Notes under the pieces: model-generated | What the model saw: the letters and a program-made list of their open reading frames with translations, nothing else | Databases searched by the model: none | What the model was told of the DNA's origin: nothing | Origin: Anaerolineales bacterium | Lineage (GTDB): Bacteria > Chloroflexota > Anaerolineae > Anaerolineales > Villigracilaceae | DNA length: 34,272 bases | Direction of reading: 5' to 3' | NCBI GenBank assembly: GCA_022865905.1 | Contig: JALHUM010000071.1 | Location: forward strand, 1 to 34,272 | Part shown: one piece after another, positions 1 through 7,714 of the stretch | Numbering within the stretch: the first letter of the stretch is position 1 | Layout: the number at the start of each line of letters is the position of its first letter | Position numbers and translations under genes: made by a program

Positions 1-1
1 A

Positions 2-1504
2 GGCGTGGCACAGATTGTATCAGCCTACCCGGAATTGTCTGGTTATCGCGTCCCAATTTCTGTTGGCTTTGTGCTGTTCGTTATGCTCATCAACTTGCGC
101 GGAGTCAAAGAATCGGGAATCGCTTTTGCGTTCCCTACATATTTTTTCCTCGGAACCATGTTCCTTACAGTTGGCATTGGCTTCCTCCGCTATCTGACAG
201 GGAGCCTGGGTACTGTTATCGATCCGCCGCACCTTGAGGTACCGCAAGTCTTGCAACCCATAACCCTGTTCCTGATATTACGGGCATTTGCCAGCGGAAC
301 AACCACCCTGACAGGAGTGGAAGCGATTTCCAATGGGATTACTGCCTTCAAAGAACCGCGCAGCCGCAATGCCGGGCTCACGCTGGTTTGGATGGCCGGT
401 ATCTTGGCGGTCTTGATGCTGGGGGTATTCTTCCTGGCTCACTTTACTTCGGCATTACCTTCAGAAACAGAGACCGTGATCTCGCAACTGGCGCGTACAA
501 TATTCAATGGGCGCGGTTTACCATATCTTGCGGTTATTGTGGGCACAACCGTCATCCTGGTAATGGCTGCGAACACCGCCTTTGCAGACTTCCCCCGTCT
601 GAGCGCACTGGTTGCCAAAGATGGCTTCCTGCCCCGGCAGTTATCCTTTCGCGGCAGCCGGTTGGTTTTCTCGTATGGCATAATTACACTGGCATTAATC
701 GCCTCTTTATTGATCGTGATTTTCCAGGCAAGCGTTACCCGACTCATTCCGTTATACGCTATCGGAGTATTCCTGTCCTTTACATTATCGCAAGCCGGTA
801 TGTCAAATCGCTGGCTAAAGATCGGCCGGCTCAAACCCGGCGAAGAGCGCCCTGAGCGCGGCTCGACACTTCACTTCGAGAAGGATTGGCCGATCAAGAT
901 GATCATCAACGGCTTTGGCTCAGTGTGTACTGCTGTTGTCGCGGTAGTTTTTGCAGTAACCAAATTCCGGGACGGCGCCTGGGTGGTGCTGATCCTGTTG
1001 CCTTTACTGGTCATGATGTTTTCCCTGATACACCGCCATTACAATTCGCTGTCGAAAGGTTTATCATTGGATACCTTTGCCGGCGCCCCGCCGCGCGCCG
1101 CGCGCCACCGCGTCATCATGCCCCTCAGCGGTGTGCATCAAGGCACGTTGGAGGCGCTGCGTTATGCCCGCCGCCTTTCGGATGATATTACCGCCGTGCA
1201 CGTCTCGATTGACCCGTTGGAGGCGGAAAAAGTTCGCCAGAAGTGGGAAACTTGGGGCGATGGCGTCCGGCTGGTCATCCTGGATTCCCCATACCGGTTG
1301 TTCATCGAGCCGCTGCTCGAATATATCGAGGAAATCGCTGCCAACCGCCAGCCGGATGAAACGATTACAATTGTGGTGCCGCAGTTCGTGCCATCCAAAC
1401 CCTGGCACAACCTGCTGCACACGAATACCGCTAACCTGCTGCGCAGCGAATTGTTATCCAAACCCGGCATCATCATTACTGACGTGCCGTATCAGGTGCC
1501 GTAA
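2..1504 (+). CDS. KimA-like potassium importer (APC superfamily), 5'-truncated by window edge
   Basis: The reading frame is open from the first bases, so the true start lies upstream; about 150 N-terminal residues are missing compared with the complete paralogue at 2970-4916. What remains is the later part of an APC-type membrane domain followed by a soluble C-terminal domain of about 150 residues. Landmarks shared with Bacillus subtilis KimA as I recall it are INLRGVKESG, LTGVEAISNGITAFK, LVMAANTAFADFPRL and IPLYAIGVFLSFTLSQ in the membrane part, and DITAVHVSIDP and VPQFVP in the USP-like soluble part. KimA is a proton-coupled K+ importer inhibited by c-di-AMP bound to that soluble domain. 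The stop lies 27 bases before an RCK gene, which suggests one operon. Assignment to the KimA family is strong; K+ as substrate is inferred. Confidence 0.85.
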   Translation, partial: GVAQIVSAYPELSGYRVPISVGFVLFVMLINLRGVKESGIAFAFPTYFFLGTMFLTVGIGFLRYLTGSLGTVIDPPHLEVPQVLQPITLFLILRAFASGTTTLTGVEAISNGITAFKEPRSRNAGLTLVWMAGILAVLMLGVFFLAHFTSALPSETETVISQLARTIFNGRGLPYLAVIVGTTVILVMAANTAFADFPRLSALVAKDGFLPRQLSFRGSRLVFSYGIITLALIASLLIVIFQASVTRLIPLYAIGVFLSFTLSQAGMSNRWLKIGRLKPGEERPERGSTLHFEKDWPIKMIINGFGSVCTAVVAVVFAVTKFRDGAWVVLILLPLLVMMFSLIHRHYNSLSKGLSLDTFAGAPPRAARHRVIMPLSGVHQGTLEALRYARRLSDDITAVHVSIDPLEAEKVRQKWETWGDGVRLVILDSPYRLFIEPLLEYIEEIAANRQPDETITIVVPQFVPSKPWHNLLHTNTANLLRSELLSKPGIIITDVPYQVP

Positions 1505-1531
1505 AAAACAGGTTGGCTGAAGGAGTGAGAT

Positions 1532-2191
1532 ATGAACGTGATTGTCGTTGGATGCGGACGCCTGGGTTCGGAACTGGCCTACCGCTTGTTCCAGCAGGGA
1601 CACCAGGTGACTGTGGTGGACAGCGTCGAACAATCCTTCGAGCGCCTGAAACCTGATTTTCGCGGCCGAACCGTGACCGGCGAAGCCCTCTCAAAGGAAG
1701 TGCTGGAACGCGCTGGTATTGATAAAGCCGACGGCCTGGCGGCTGTGACCAATTCGGATACGCTCAACGCCGTGGTCGCCCACACAGCCCGGACGGTTTA
1801 CAAAGTCCCCCACGTGGTCGTGCGCAACTATGACCCGAGCCTGCGCCCGGTGCTGGAGGCGTTCGGCTTCCAGATAGTCAGTTCCACCGCCTGGGGCGCG
1901 CAGCGCATCGAGGAACTGCTCGGCGGCGCTGCCGTGCATACCGTCTTTTCGGCCGGCAATGGCGAGGTGGAAGTGTACGAACTGGCCGTGTCGGAAAACT
2001 GGAATGGCCGCAAACTGGGCGAACTGCTGGGCAAGGCAGCGCAGTGCCTGCCGGTGGCGTTGACCCGCTCCGGGCGCTCGTCGCTGCCTGCTGCGGATAC
2101 CATGCTGGAAACCGGAGATGTGCTGATATTCAGCACCACGAAGATTGGCATAGCCACCCTGCGCGCCAACCTGACCGGAAAGGAGGCCTGA
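1532..2191 (+). CDS. RCK (TrkA/KtrA-type) potassium transport regulator, first copy
   Basis: This 219-residue protein begins with a Rossmann fold (MNVIVVGCGRLGSELAYRL), whose GxGxxG loop binds NAD(H) or a nucleotide. It continues through an RCK_N domain to about residue 140 and an RCK_C (TrkA_C) domain from about 150 to the end (GRKLGEL, LETGDVLIFST). Such proteins are cytoplasmic rings that gate K+ channels or transporters in response to nucleotides or c-di-AMP. A Shine-Dalgarno AAGGAG lies before the ATG. The gene follows the truncated KimA-like gene by 27 bases and is followed after one base by a second RCK gene, so all three are probably co-transcribed. No TrkH/KtrB pore gene is visible in the window, so the partner may be the KimA-like permease or a gene outside. 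Confidence 0.9.
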   Translation: MNVIVVGCGRLGSELAYRLFQQGHQVTVVDSVEQSFERLKPDFRGRTVTGEALSKEVLERAGIDKADGLAAVTNSDTLNAVVAHTARTVYKVPHVVVRNYDPSLRPVLEAFGFQIVSSTAWGAQRIEELLGGAAVHTVFSAGNGEVEVYELAVSENWNGRKLGELLGKAAQCLPVALTRSGRSSLPAADTMLETGDVLIFSTTKIGIATLRANLTGKEA

Positions 2192-2192
2192 C

Positions 2193-2870
2193 ATGTTCGT
2201 CATCATTGCTGGAGGCGGACGAACCGGCGCTCAGTTGGCTGCGGTTCTGTTATCCGAGAATTATCAGGTGCGCGTCATCGAACACCGCCTTGAACTGCTC
2301 GCGCGCCTGCACCGTGAACTGCCCACCGAGGTCATTTACGAAGGCTCTCCCATTGACCCGCAGGTGCTGGAGGGCGCCGGTATCCGTAATACGCAAGTGC
2401 TGGCGGCCACCACGGATACCGACGCCAACAATCTCGTGCTGTGTTACATGGCGCGCGAGATGTTCAACGTGCCGCGCATCATCGCCCGCGTCAACAATCC
2501 GCGCAACGCCTGGCTTTTCAATGAAAATTTCTACGTGGATGTGGCCCTCAATTCAGCCAACGTGCTGGCGCACCTCATTCAGGAGGAGATGTCTCTGGGC
2601 GATATGATGACCCTGCTCAAACTGAGGCGGGGGCGCTACTCGCTGGTGGAGGAGAAGATCCCGCCGGGCGCGAAGGCCATCGGGGTTGCCATCAAGGACC
2701 TGGGTCTGCCTGACCAGTGTGTAATTGCTGGTATCATCCGGCACGGGAAGGTCATTTTGCCGCGCGGTGACACCGCGCTTGAACTCGAAGATGAGGTGCT
2801 GGCTGTTACCAACCAGGATGGCGCCCGCTGCCTGGCTGAACTCTTCGCCCCGCCGGGGAAAAAAGATTAA
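2193..2870 (+). CDS. RCK (TrkA/KtrA-type) potassium transport regulator, second copy
   Basis: This 225-residue protein has the same two-domain layout: an N-terminal Rossmann fold with MFVIIAGGGRTGAQLAAVLL and the acidic ribose-binding end of the second strand (VRVIEHR), then an RCK_C domain from about 140 (GAKAIGVAIKDLGLP, LELEDEVLAVT). It starts one base after the first RCK gene, with AAAGGAGG embedded in the 3' end of that gene, so translation is probably coupled. The two RCK proteins are clearly diverged from each other, which fits a hetero-oligomeric gating ring, or one copy sensing a different ligand. It is the last gene of the operon and faces the convergent KimA-like gene across a short repeat-rich junction. 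Confidence 0.9.
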   Translation: MFVIIAGGGRTGAQLAAVLLSENYQVRVIEHRLELLARLHRELPTEVIYEGSPIDPQVLEGAGIRNTQVLAATTDTDANNLVLCYMAREMFNVPRIIARVNNPRNAWLFNENFYVDVALNSANVLAHLIQEEMSLGDMMTLLKLRRGRYSLVEEKIPPGAKAIGVAIKDLGLPDQCVIAGIIRHGKVILPRGDTALELEDEVLAVTNQDGARCLAELFAPPGKKD

Positions 2871-2968
2871 ACACAAAAGACACAAGGGAGCACAAAGAAA
2901 AGAGCGCGGAGGCTACTTGCCTTGCGTTCTTTTTTTCTTCGTGGAACTTCTTGTCCTTCGTGTTAAGA
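2871..2968. repeat. Inverted pair of 9-bp tandem arrays at a convergent gene junction
   Basis: The left arm has three 9-mers of the type ACACAAAAG (2871-2897). The right arm has units of the type CTTCGTGTT in the opposite sense (about 2935-2963). The centre holds an imperfect hairpin followed by a T run near 2929-2937. It lies exactly between the stop of the second RCK gene and the stop of the convergent KimA-like gene, so it may act as a bidirectional terminator. A related 9-mer array (CTTCGTGNN) recurs at 6592-6618. Confidence 0.6.
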
Positions 2969-2969
2969 A

Positions 2970-4916
2970 CTACACCGCATTTTCCTGAGGCTCATTCTGT
3001 CCAAGATGGTAAGGCACTTCCATGATGACAATATCAGGCCGTTTGAGCAGCGCCTTGCGCAGCAGCGAGGCGGTGTTCATGTGCAGGCCGCTGTAGATCC
3101 ATTGCGCCGGTATGAACTGTGGCACAACCACCGTCAGCATCTCGTGCGGACCGAGTTGGTCGGCCATCCGGTCAATGTAGGCGCTCAGCGGCTCGATCAG
3201 GCGGCGGTAGGGCGATGCGATGATGTGCAGGCGCACACCGTCGCCCCAGGTTGCCCACTTATTTTTGAGTTTTTCCTCTTCCAGCGGGTCAGCAGAAACA
3301 TAAACGGCAGTGATATCGTTGGAGAACGAACGGGCATAGCGCAGGGCGTGCAGCACGCCGCGATGCACGCCGCTGATGAGCAACAGCACGCGGTTGCGCT
3401 GGACGCGCGGCGCCTCACCGAAATCCTCCAAAGAGAGATTGGCGGCCACATCCCTGTAGTGATGGTGGATGCGGAAGAAAATGAGCACCAGGGTTGGGAC
3501 GAGGACGATGACGATCCATGCCCCGTCGAGGAACTTGGTCACGGCAAACACGATCATGACGATGGCTGTCAGTACTGCTCCGAAACCGTTGATCGCCAAT
3601 TTGAGTCTCCAGCGCGGGTCATGGCGCACCGTGCCGCCCTGCTGGACGAATTCCTCATCCGGTTTGAGGTGCCCCGATTTCCACCAACGCACGGCCATGC
3701 CGGTTTGCGAGAGAGTGAACGAGAGAAATACGCCGATGGCATAAAGGGGGATGAGGGCGGTCGTCTCGGCTCTGAAGGCAATGATGAGCACAGAGGCGAA
3801 CCCAGCGAGCGCGGCAATGCCATTAGAAAAGACCAAGCGGCTGCCGCGGAAAGTCAACTGCCGGGGCAGGAAGCCGTCCCCTGCATGGAGCGCGCCCAGG
3901 CGGGGAAAATCGGCAAACGAAGTGTTGGCCGCCATGACGAGGATGAGCGTGGTGCTGCCCAACAGCACATACCACATCAAGCCTGCTCCCCATATCGTGC
4001 GCCCCAGTTGCGAGATGATCGTCTCGGTGTGCGAGAACTGCGCGCCGATCTGGTTCGAGAGGAAAGTGATGCCGAAGAACATCACCGATAGGATGGCGCT
4101 CATCCAGATGAGCGTGGTGGCTGCGTTGCGGCTCTTCGGCTCCTTGAAAGCCGTAATGCCGTTGGAGATGGCCTCCACGCCGGTCAGGGCCGTGCAGCCG
4201 CTGGAGAAGGCGTGCAGGATCAGGAACAGGGTCACGCCGCGCGCCGCCTCGACCGCGGCCGGTGTCACGCCCGTCACCGCATCCAGTCCGCCGGTAAAGT
4301 ATTTAAAAAAACCGATGCCGATGGTGATGAGCGTTACCCCGAGGAAAAAATAGGTCGGGATGGCAAAGGTGACGCCCGATTCCTTCACCCCACGCAGGTT
4401 GATGATCATCATCATAAGAACGAGGCCGACGGCGATCTCGACGCGGTAGGGATGCAGCGCCGGAAAGCCGGAGGCCAACTGCGCCACGCCGGAGGAGATG
4501 CTGACCGAGACGGTTAGGATGTAATCGGTCAGCAGGGCCGCGCCGGCGGTCTGGGCTGGCAGTTCGCCAAGGTTATCGCGGGCAACGATGTATGCCCCGC
4601 CGCCACCCGGATAGGCGTGAATGGTCTGCTGGTAGGAAATGGTCACAACTGCCAGCAGGAAAATGATGGCAATGGAAATGTAAATCGAGTAACCCAGCAC
4701 GGCCATGCCGGCCAGGGGCACAGCAAAAGCCAGCACTTCCAGGATAGCCTCGGTGGCATAGGCGGTGGAAGAAAGCGCATCTGAGGCGAAGACTGCCAGA
4801 CCAACCGTCTTGCCGATGGTTTGGTGCGGCGCTTCGTGCGAGGGCAGCGGCCTGCCGACGAGAACACGCTTGAACGAGGTGACCAGGTCACGTTCATCGG
4901 AAGAAGAAATTGTCAT
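2970..4916 (-). CDS. kimA: KimA-like potassium importer (APC superfamily), complete
   Basis: At 648 residues this is close to B. subtilis KimA (about 607). The N-terminal cytosolic stretch FKRVLVGRPLP is followed by about 12 membrane segments and, from about residue 500, a soluble USP-like domain (VLLLISGVHRGVLHALRYA, DITAVYVSADP, VVPQFIPAQ). Residues reported to bind K+ in KimA appear conserved: D46 in ASDALSSTAY and D131-Y132 in LLTDYILTV. The start is the ATG at 4916; the Shine-Dalgarno is weak. A good promoter with an inverted repeat over its -10 box lies just upstream. Family placement is confident. K+ import and c-di-AMP control are inferred from the family. The alternative is another APC amino-acid permease, which is less likely given the specific C-terminal domain. 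Confidence 0.88.
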   Translation of the reverse strand: MTISSSDERDLVTSFKRVLVGRPLPSHEAPHQTIGKTVGLAVFASDALSSTAYATEAILEVLAFAVPLAGMAVLGYSIYISIAIIFLLAVVTISYQQTIHAYPGGGGAYIVARDNLGELPAQTAGAALLTDYILTVSVSISSGVAQLASGFPALHPYRVEIAVGLVLMMMIINLRGVKESGVTFAIPTYFFLGVTLITIGIGFFKYFTGGLDAVTGVTPAAVEAARGVTLFLILHAFSSGCTALTGVEAISNGITAFKEPKSRNAATTLIWMSAILSVMFFGITFLSNQIGAQFSHTETIISQLGRTIWGAGLMWYVLLGSTTLILVMAANTSFADFPRLGALHAGDGFLPRQLTFRGSRLVFSNGIAALAGFASVLIIAFRAETTALIPLYAIGVFLSFTLSQTGMAVRWWKSGHLKPDEEFVQQGGTVRHDPRWRLKLAINGFGAVLTAIVMIVFAVTKFLDGAWIVIVLVPTLVLIFFRIHHHYRDVAANLSLEDFGEAPRVQRNRVLLLISGVHRGVLHALRYARSFSNDITAVYVSADPLEEEKLKNKWATWGDGVRLHIIASPYRRLIEPLSAYIDRMADQLGPHEMLTVVVPQFIPAQWIYSGLHMNTASLLRKALLKRPDIVIMEVPYHLGQNEPQENAV

Positions 4917-4943
4917 ACATTTTTACTCTTCACAAATAAACCC

Positions 4944-4976
4944 GCAAATCATAGTCCTGATTTGCCCAGGAGACAA
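4944..4976 (-). promoter_or_regulatory. Promoter with overlapping inverted repeat for the KimA-like gene
   Basis: Reading the minus strand, TTGTCT (4976-4971) and TATGAT (4953-4948) are separated by 17 bases, a good sigma-70-type promoter for the gene starting at 4916. The perfect 8-bp inverted repeat GCAAATCA/TGATTTGC (4944-4951 and 4958-4965) overlaps the -10 box and could be an operator. Confidence 0.6.
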
Positions 4977-5046
4977 GAGGTGATTCCGGTCTTTTAGAAA
5001 AACTTGTAATAAAATATAGCTGCATCAAGGAGTCTATCATACACAC

Positions 5047-5511
5047 ATGAACAAACAACCCAACTCGCGCAAATGCTTCGTGTGCGGCATCGAAAATCCC
5101 GTTGGACTGCACCTGAAGTTCTACGAAACCAGCCCTGGGGAAATAACGGCGGACTATACCGCCCCCGAGCATTTCCAGGGCTATCCCGGCGTGCTGCACG
5201 GCGGCATCGTCGCCGCCATCCTGGACGAGACGGCCGGCCGCGCCCTGATGGGCGACCCAGCGGCTCCACGCTTCATGTTCACCGGCAAACTGGAAGTGAG
5301 ATACCGCAAGAACGTGCCCGTCGGCCAACCGTTGAAAGTGGTCGGCCGCGCCGGTCGCGACAAGGGACGTGCCGCCGAAGCCACCTCCGCCATCTATAGC
5401 CAGGATGGCACTCTGTTGGCCGAAGCCAATGCGCTCCTGATGAACCTGCCTGAATCACCCGATCCAGATATCCTGGAAAAGCTAGGCTGGAAAGTGTACC
5501 CTGACGAATGA
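5047..5511 (+). CDS. PaaI-type hotdog thioesterase
   Basis: This 154-residue protein has a hotdog-fold 4HBT domain. It opens with CFVCGIENPVGLHLKF, a signature common in PaaI/YigI-like thioesterases, followed by PGVLHGGIVAAILDETAGRA, which contains the HGG turn and the acidic catalytic residue, then RYRKNVPVGQPL. The family hydrolyses acyl-CoA thioesters in the cytoplasm; the substrate cannot be told from sequence. It is divergent from the KimA-like gene. AAGGAG lies about 14 bases before the ATG, longer than usual, so translation may be weak. A hairpin follows the stop. It looks monocistronic. Confidence 0.88.
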   Translation: MNKQPNSRKCFVCGIENPVGLHLKFYETSPGEITADYTAPEHFQGYPGVLHGGIVAAILDETAGRALMGDPAAPRFMFTGKLEVRYRKNVPVGQPLKVVGRAGRDKGRAAEATSAIYSQDGTLLAEANALLMNLPESPDPDILEKLGWKVYPDE

Positions 5512-5522
5512 TCCGTAGACTC

Positions 5523-5543
5523 CCGGTGTCTTGAAGACACCGG
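5523..5543 (+). terminator. Hairpin after the thioesterase gene
   Basis: There are perfect 9-bp arms, CCGGTGTCT and AGACACCGG, with a TGA loop 11 bases after the stop codon. No T run follows, so it may only stabilise the mRNA end or be a weak terminator. Confidence 0.5.
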
Positions 5544-5545
5544 AT

Positions 5546-5748
5546 AGGGCTTTCTCAAAATACGAGTTTTTAACCCCACCCCCGGCCCCTCCCCAAATCG
5601 GGCCGGGGAGAACTGTGCGAAAAAAGGGGTGCGGTGGGCGCGAAGCACCCCCGCACCCCTTTTTTCGCTTCTTTTCCCCCTTCCCTGGGGAAGGGGGCAG
5701 GGGGATGGGGCACACTTGCAGGATACTTCTCTACTTTGAGAAGGCCCT
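5546..5748. repeat. Candidate non-coding MITE-like palindromic element
   Basis: This fills most of the 308-base gene-free stretch 5512-5819. The 17-base ends (5546-5562 and 5732-5748) are inverted copies matching at 15 of 17 positions. Inside are C-rich and G-rich arms and a central perfect 17-bp inverted repeat (5618-5634 with 5651-5667) ending in six T's. It has no plausible open frame and no clear target-site duplication. The remainder, 5749-5819, shows no further feature I can support beyond leader sequence for the next gene. Confidence 0.55.
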
Positions 5749-5819
5749 CTACGAGCATGGTGGGGAGTGTAGAATAATCAATAGTCAAGCCCTTTACTGT
5801 CATTCGCATTGGAGCGCCT

Positions 5820-6578
5820 ATGATCATCGAATACCATCGCCCCAAAACTCTTGACGAAGCCACCCGGCTCTTGTCGAAACCGGATACCCGCCCCCTCGGC
5901 GGCGGGACCTCGCTCAACCGTCCCTCGCCAGAGCGGTTCGCTGTTGTGGACTTGCAGGCGCTGGGGCTGAACAAAATCCATAAAAGCGGGAACAAGCTGG
6001 TAATCGGCGCAACGGCCACCTTGCAGGCCCTGCTCGATTCAGCGCATATCCCGCCTGCCTTGCAAGAAACCATCCACCTGGAAACAACCTACAACCTGCG
6101 CCAGATGGCCACCGTCGCCGGGACGCTCGTCGCGTGCGATGGCCGCTCGACGTTCACTACGGCAATGCTGGCTTTGGACGCGAAATGCACAGTGACCAGT
6201 GAGCAGTCATCAGTGATCAGTTTGGGTGACTTGCTTCCCCTGCATACCGAAATCCTGCGCAGCAAACTCATCACTAGAATCGAAATCCTACTCAATGCCA
6301 AACTCACCTTCGAGAGCGTCGCCCGCACGCCAGCCGACAAGCCCATCGTCTGCGCCGTGCTAGCGCAATGGCCTTCCGGGCGGACGCGGCTGGCGCTGGG
6401 CGGCTGGGGCAAGTCCCCATTGCTGGCGATGGACGGCAACGAACCGGGCGGCGTGGAGGAGGCAGCCCGCAACGCCTTCGCCGAGGCGGCCGACGAGTGG
6501 GCCAGTGCAGAGTACCGCTCCGAGATGGCAGCAGTGCTGGCGAGGCGCTGTGTTGGAAAGTTGCAAGTTGAAGGTTGA
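5820..6578 (+). CDS. FAD-binding subunit of a molybdenum hydroxylase (CoxM/XdhB-like)
   Basis: This 252-residue protein has the layout of the FAD subunit of xanthine dehydrogenase/CO dehydrogenase-type enzymes: YHRPKTLDEATRLL, then the pyrophosphate-binding loop RPLGGGTSL at about 24-32, and LRQMATVAGTLV at about 93-104. Most family members read TIGGN at the last site; here it is TVAGT, a departure at a flavin-contact motif. The C-terminal domain is present but short. Residues around 124-138 are encoded by a heptanucleotide array (6190-6224), and the last codons and stop lie in another array (6560-6587). Its partner subunit is at 9472-12456, separated by two unrelated genes. The subunit would pass electrons from [2Fe-2S] to an acceptor; the substrate is unknown. 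Confidence 0.82.
   Translation: MIIEYHRPKTLDEATRLLSKPDTRPLGGGTSLNRPSPERFAVVDLQALGLNKIHKSGNKLVIGATATLQALLDSAHIPPALQETIHLETTYNLRQMATVAGTLVACDGRSTFTTAMLALDAKCTVTSEQSSVISLGDLLPLHTEILRSKLITRIEILLNAKLTFESVARTPADKPIVCAVLAQWPSGRTRLALGGWGKSPLLAMDGNEPGGVEEAARNAFAEAADEWASAEYRSEMAAVLARRCVGKLQVEG
6190..6224 (+). repeat. Heptanucleotide array translated inside the FAD subunit
   Basis: Five consecutive 7-mers of consensus CAGTNNN run from 6190 to 6224 inside the open frame, encoding roughly VTSEQSSVISLG. The same heptamer family recurs at 9959-9993 in the partner subunit gene. Confidence 0.7.
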
Positions 6579-6618
6579 ATGGCTGAATAGATTCGTGTTT
6601 CTTCGTGATCTTCGTGGA
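6560..6618 (+). repeat. Two short tandem arrays spanning the FAD-subunit stop and the methyltransferase start
   Basis: Positions 6560-6587 contain four 7-mers of the type GTTGAAN, with the FAD-gene stop codon inside. Positions 6592-6618 contain three 9-mers of the type CTTCGTGNN. Both candidate GTG starts of the methyltransferase (6605 and 6614) lie inside the second array, so the start region of that gene appears to be built from repeat sequence. Confidence 0.6.
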
Positions 6619-7714
6619 CAAACTCCCCCTCGACACCATCCTCCCCGGCGACTGCATCGAGATTCTCGCCCAACTCCCCGAGAACTCGGTGGACCTCATC
6701 TTTGCCGACCCGCCCTATAATCTCCAGCTTCGCAACGAGCTGTGGCGACCCAATATGACGCGCGTGGGGGCAGTCAGCGACGAGTGGGACAAGTTCGAAA
6801 GTATGGAAGAATACGATGAATTCACCCGCGCCTGGCTCTCCGCCTGCCGCCATGTGCTAAAAGAAACCGGCACCATCTGGGTCATTGGATCGTATCACAA
6901 CATTTACCGCGTCGGCGCGATTTTGCAGGATTTGGATTTCTGGATTTTGAACGATGTCGTGTGGGTAAAAACTAATCCAATGCCAAATTTCCGGGGGGTA
7001 CGTTTTACTAACGCCCACGAGACACTCATCTGGGCGCAAAAGACGAAGGGTGCGAAGTACACATTCAACCATCATGCCATGAAAGCTCTCAATGAGGATT
7101 TGCAAATGCGCTCAGATTGGATTATTCCTATTTGTTCTGGCTCCGAGCGCGTAAGAATCAACGGCGCAAAGGCTCATTCCACGCAAAAACCCGAGGCTTT
7201 GCTGTATCGTATTATTCTTTCAAGTTCCAATCCAGGCGACATTGTGCTCGATCCATTCTTCGGTTCCGGTACGACGGGTGCAGTCGCCAAAAAGCTTCGT
7301 CGTGATTGGATTGGCATCGAGCGCGATGAAACGTATATCAAAATTGCTCAAGAGAGAATTGATAAAATCCAGCCAGGCATGTTCGAGGATAATGACGTTT
7401 ACATTGTAAATCGCAAGAAGAATGCGCCGAAAATTCCTTTTGGCAATCTCTTGGAAAATGGACTCCTGAAACCTGGCCAGACCTTATTCTTTGGCGGCAA
7501 GGATGAAAAAACAGCTACTGTCTTATCGGATGGTAATATCAAATATAAAGATTTCATCGGTTCGATCCATAAGGCTGGCTCTGTAGCCCAAGACGCTCCC
7601 TGTAACGGTTGGGAACACTGGTACTATGTAGACGAAACCACCGGCGAACGCGCCCCGATCAACCGCCTCCGCCAAAAATTCATCAAAGAAAATCTTTCGG
7701 GAGAAAAGTGTTGA
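6605..7714 (+). CDS. ccrM: CcrM-like beta-class adenine-N6 DNA methyltransferase
   Basis: This 369-residue protein closely follows the CcrM family of alphaproteobacteria. Motif order is beta-class: catalytic ADPPYNLQL near the N terminus, then SDEWDKFES, IWVIGSYHNIYRVG, PMPNFRGVRFTNAHETLIWA and KAHSTQKPEALLYRI, followed by the AdoMet motif DPFFGSGTTGAVAKK. The roughly 110-residue C-terminal domain (PFGNLLENGLLKPGQ, GSIHKAGSVAQDAPCNGWEHW) is the RAMA-like extension of CcrM that contributes DNA recognition. CcrM methylates the adenine in GANTC. No restriction endonuclease is adjacent, so it looks like a solitary methylase. The start is uncertain (GTG 6605 or 6614), with no good Shine-Dalgarno. 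The 3' two thirds look AT-richer than the neighbours, suggesting transfer. Its stop overlaps the next gene. Confidence 0.9.
   Translation: MIFVDKLPLDTILPGDCIEILAQLPENSVDLIFADPPYNLQLRNELWRPNMTRVGAVSDEWDKFESMEEYDEFTRAWLSACRHVLKETGTIWVIGSYHNIYRVGAILQDLDFWILNDVVWVKTNPMPNFRGVRFTNAHETLIWAQKTKGAKYTFNHHAMKALNEDLQMRSDWIIPICSGSERVRINGAKAHSTQKPEALLYRIILSSSNPGDIVLDPFFGSGTTGAVAKKLRRDWIGIERDETYIKIAQERIDKIQPGMFEDNDVYIVNRKKNAPKIPFGNLLENGLLKPGQTLFFGGKDEKTATVLSDGNIKYKDFIGSIHKAGSVAQDAPCNGWEHWYYVDETTGERAPINRLRQKFIKENLSGEKC

Noticed and set aside
3006-4091. A 361-codon open frame on the plus strand opposite the complete KimA-like gene
   Set aside because: It lies wholly antisense to a clear gene, has low-complexity His/Asp/Arg-rich translation with no family motif, and is explained by GC-rich codon bias.
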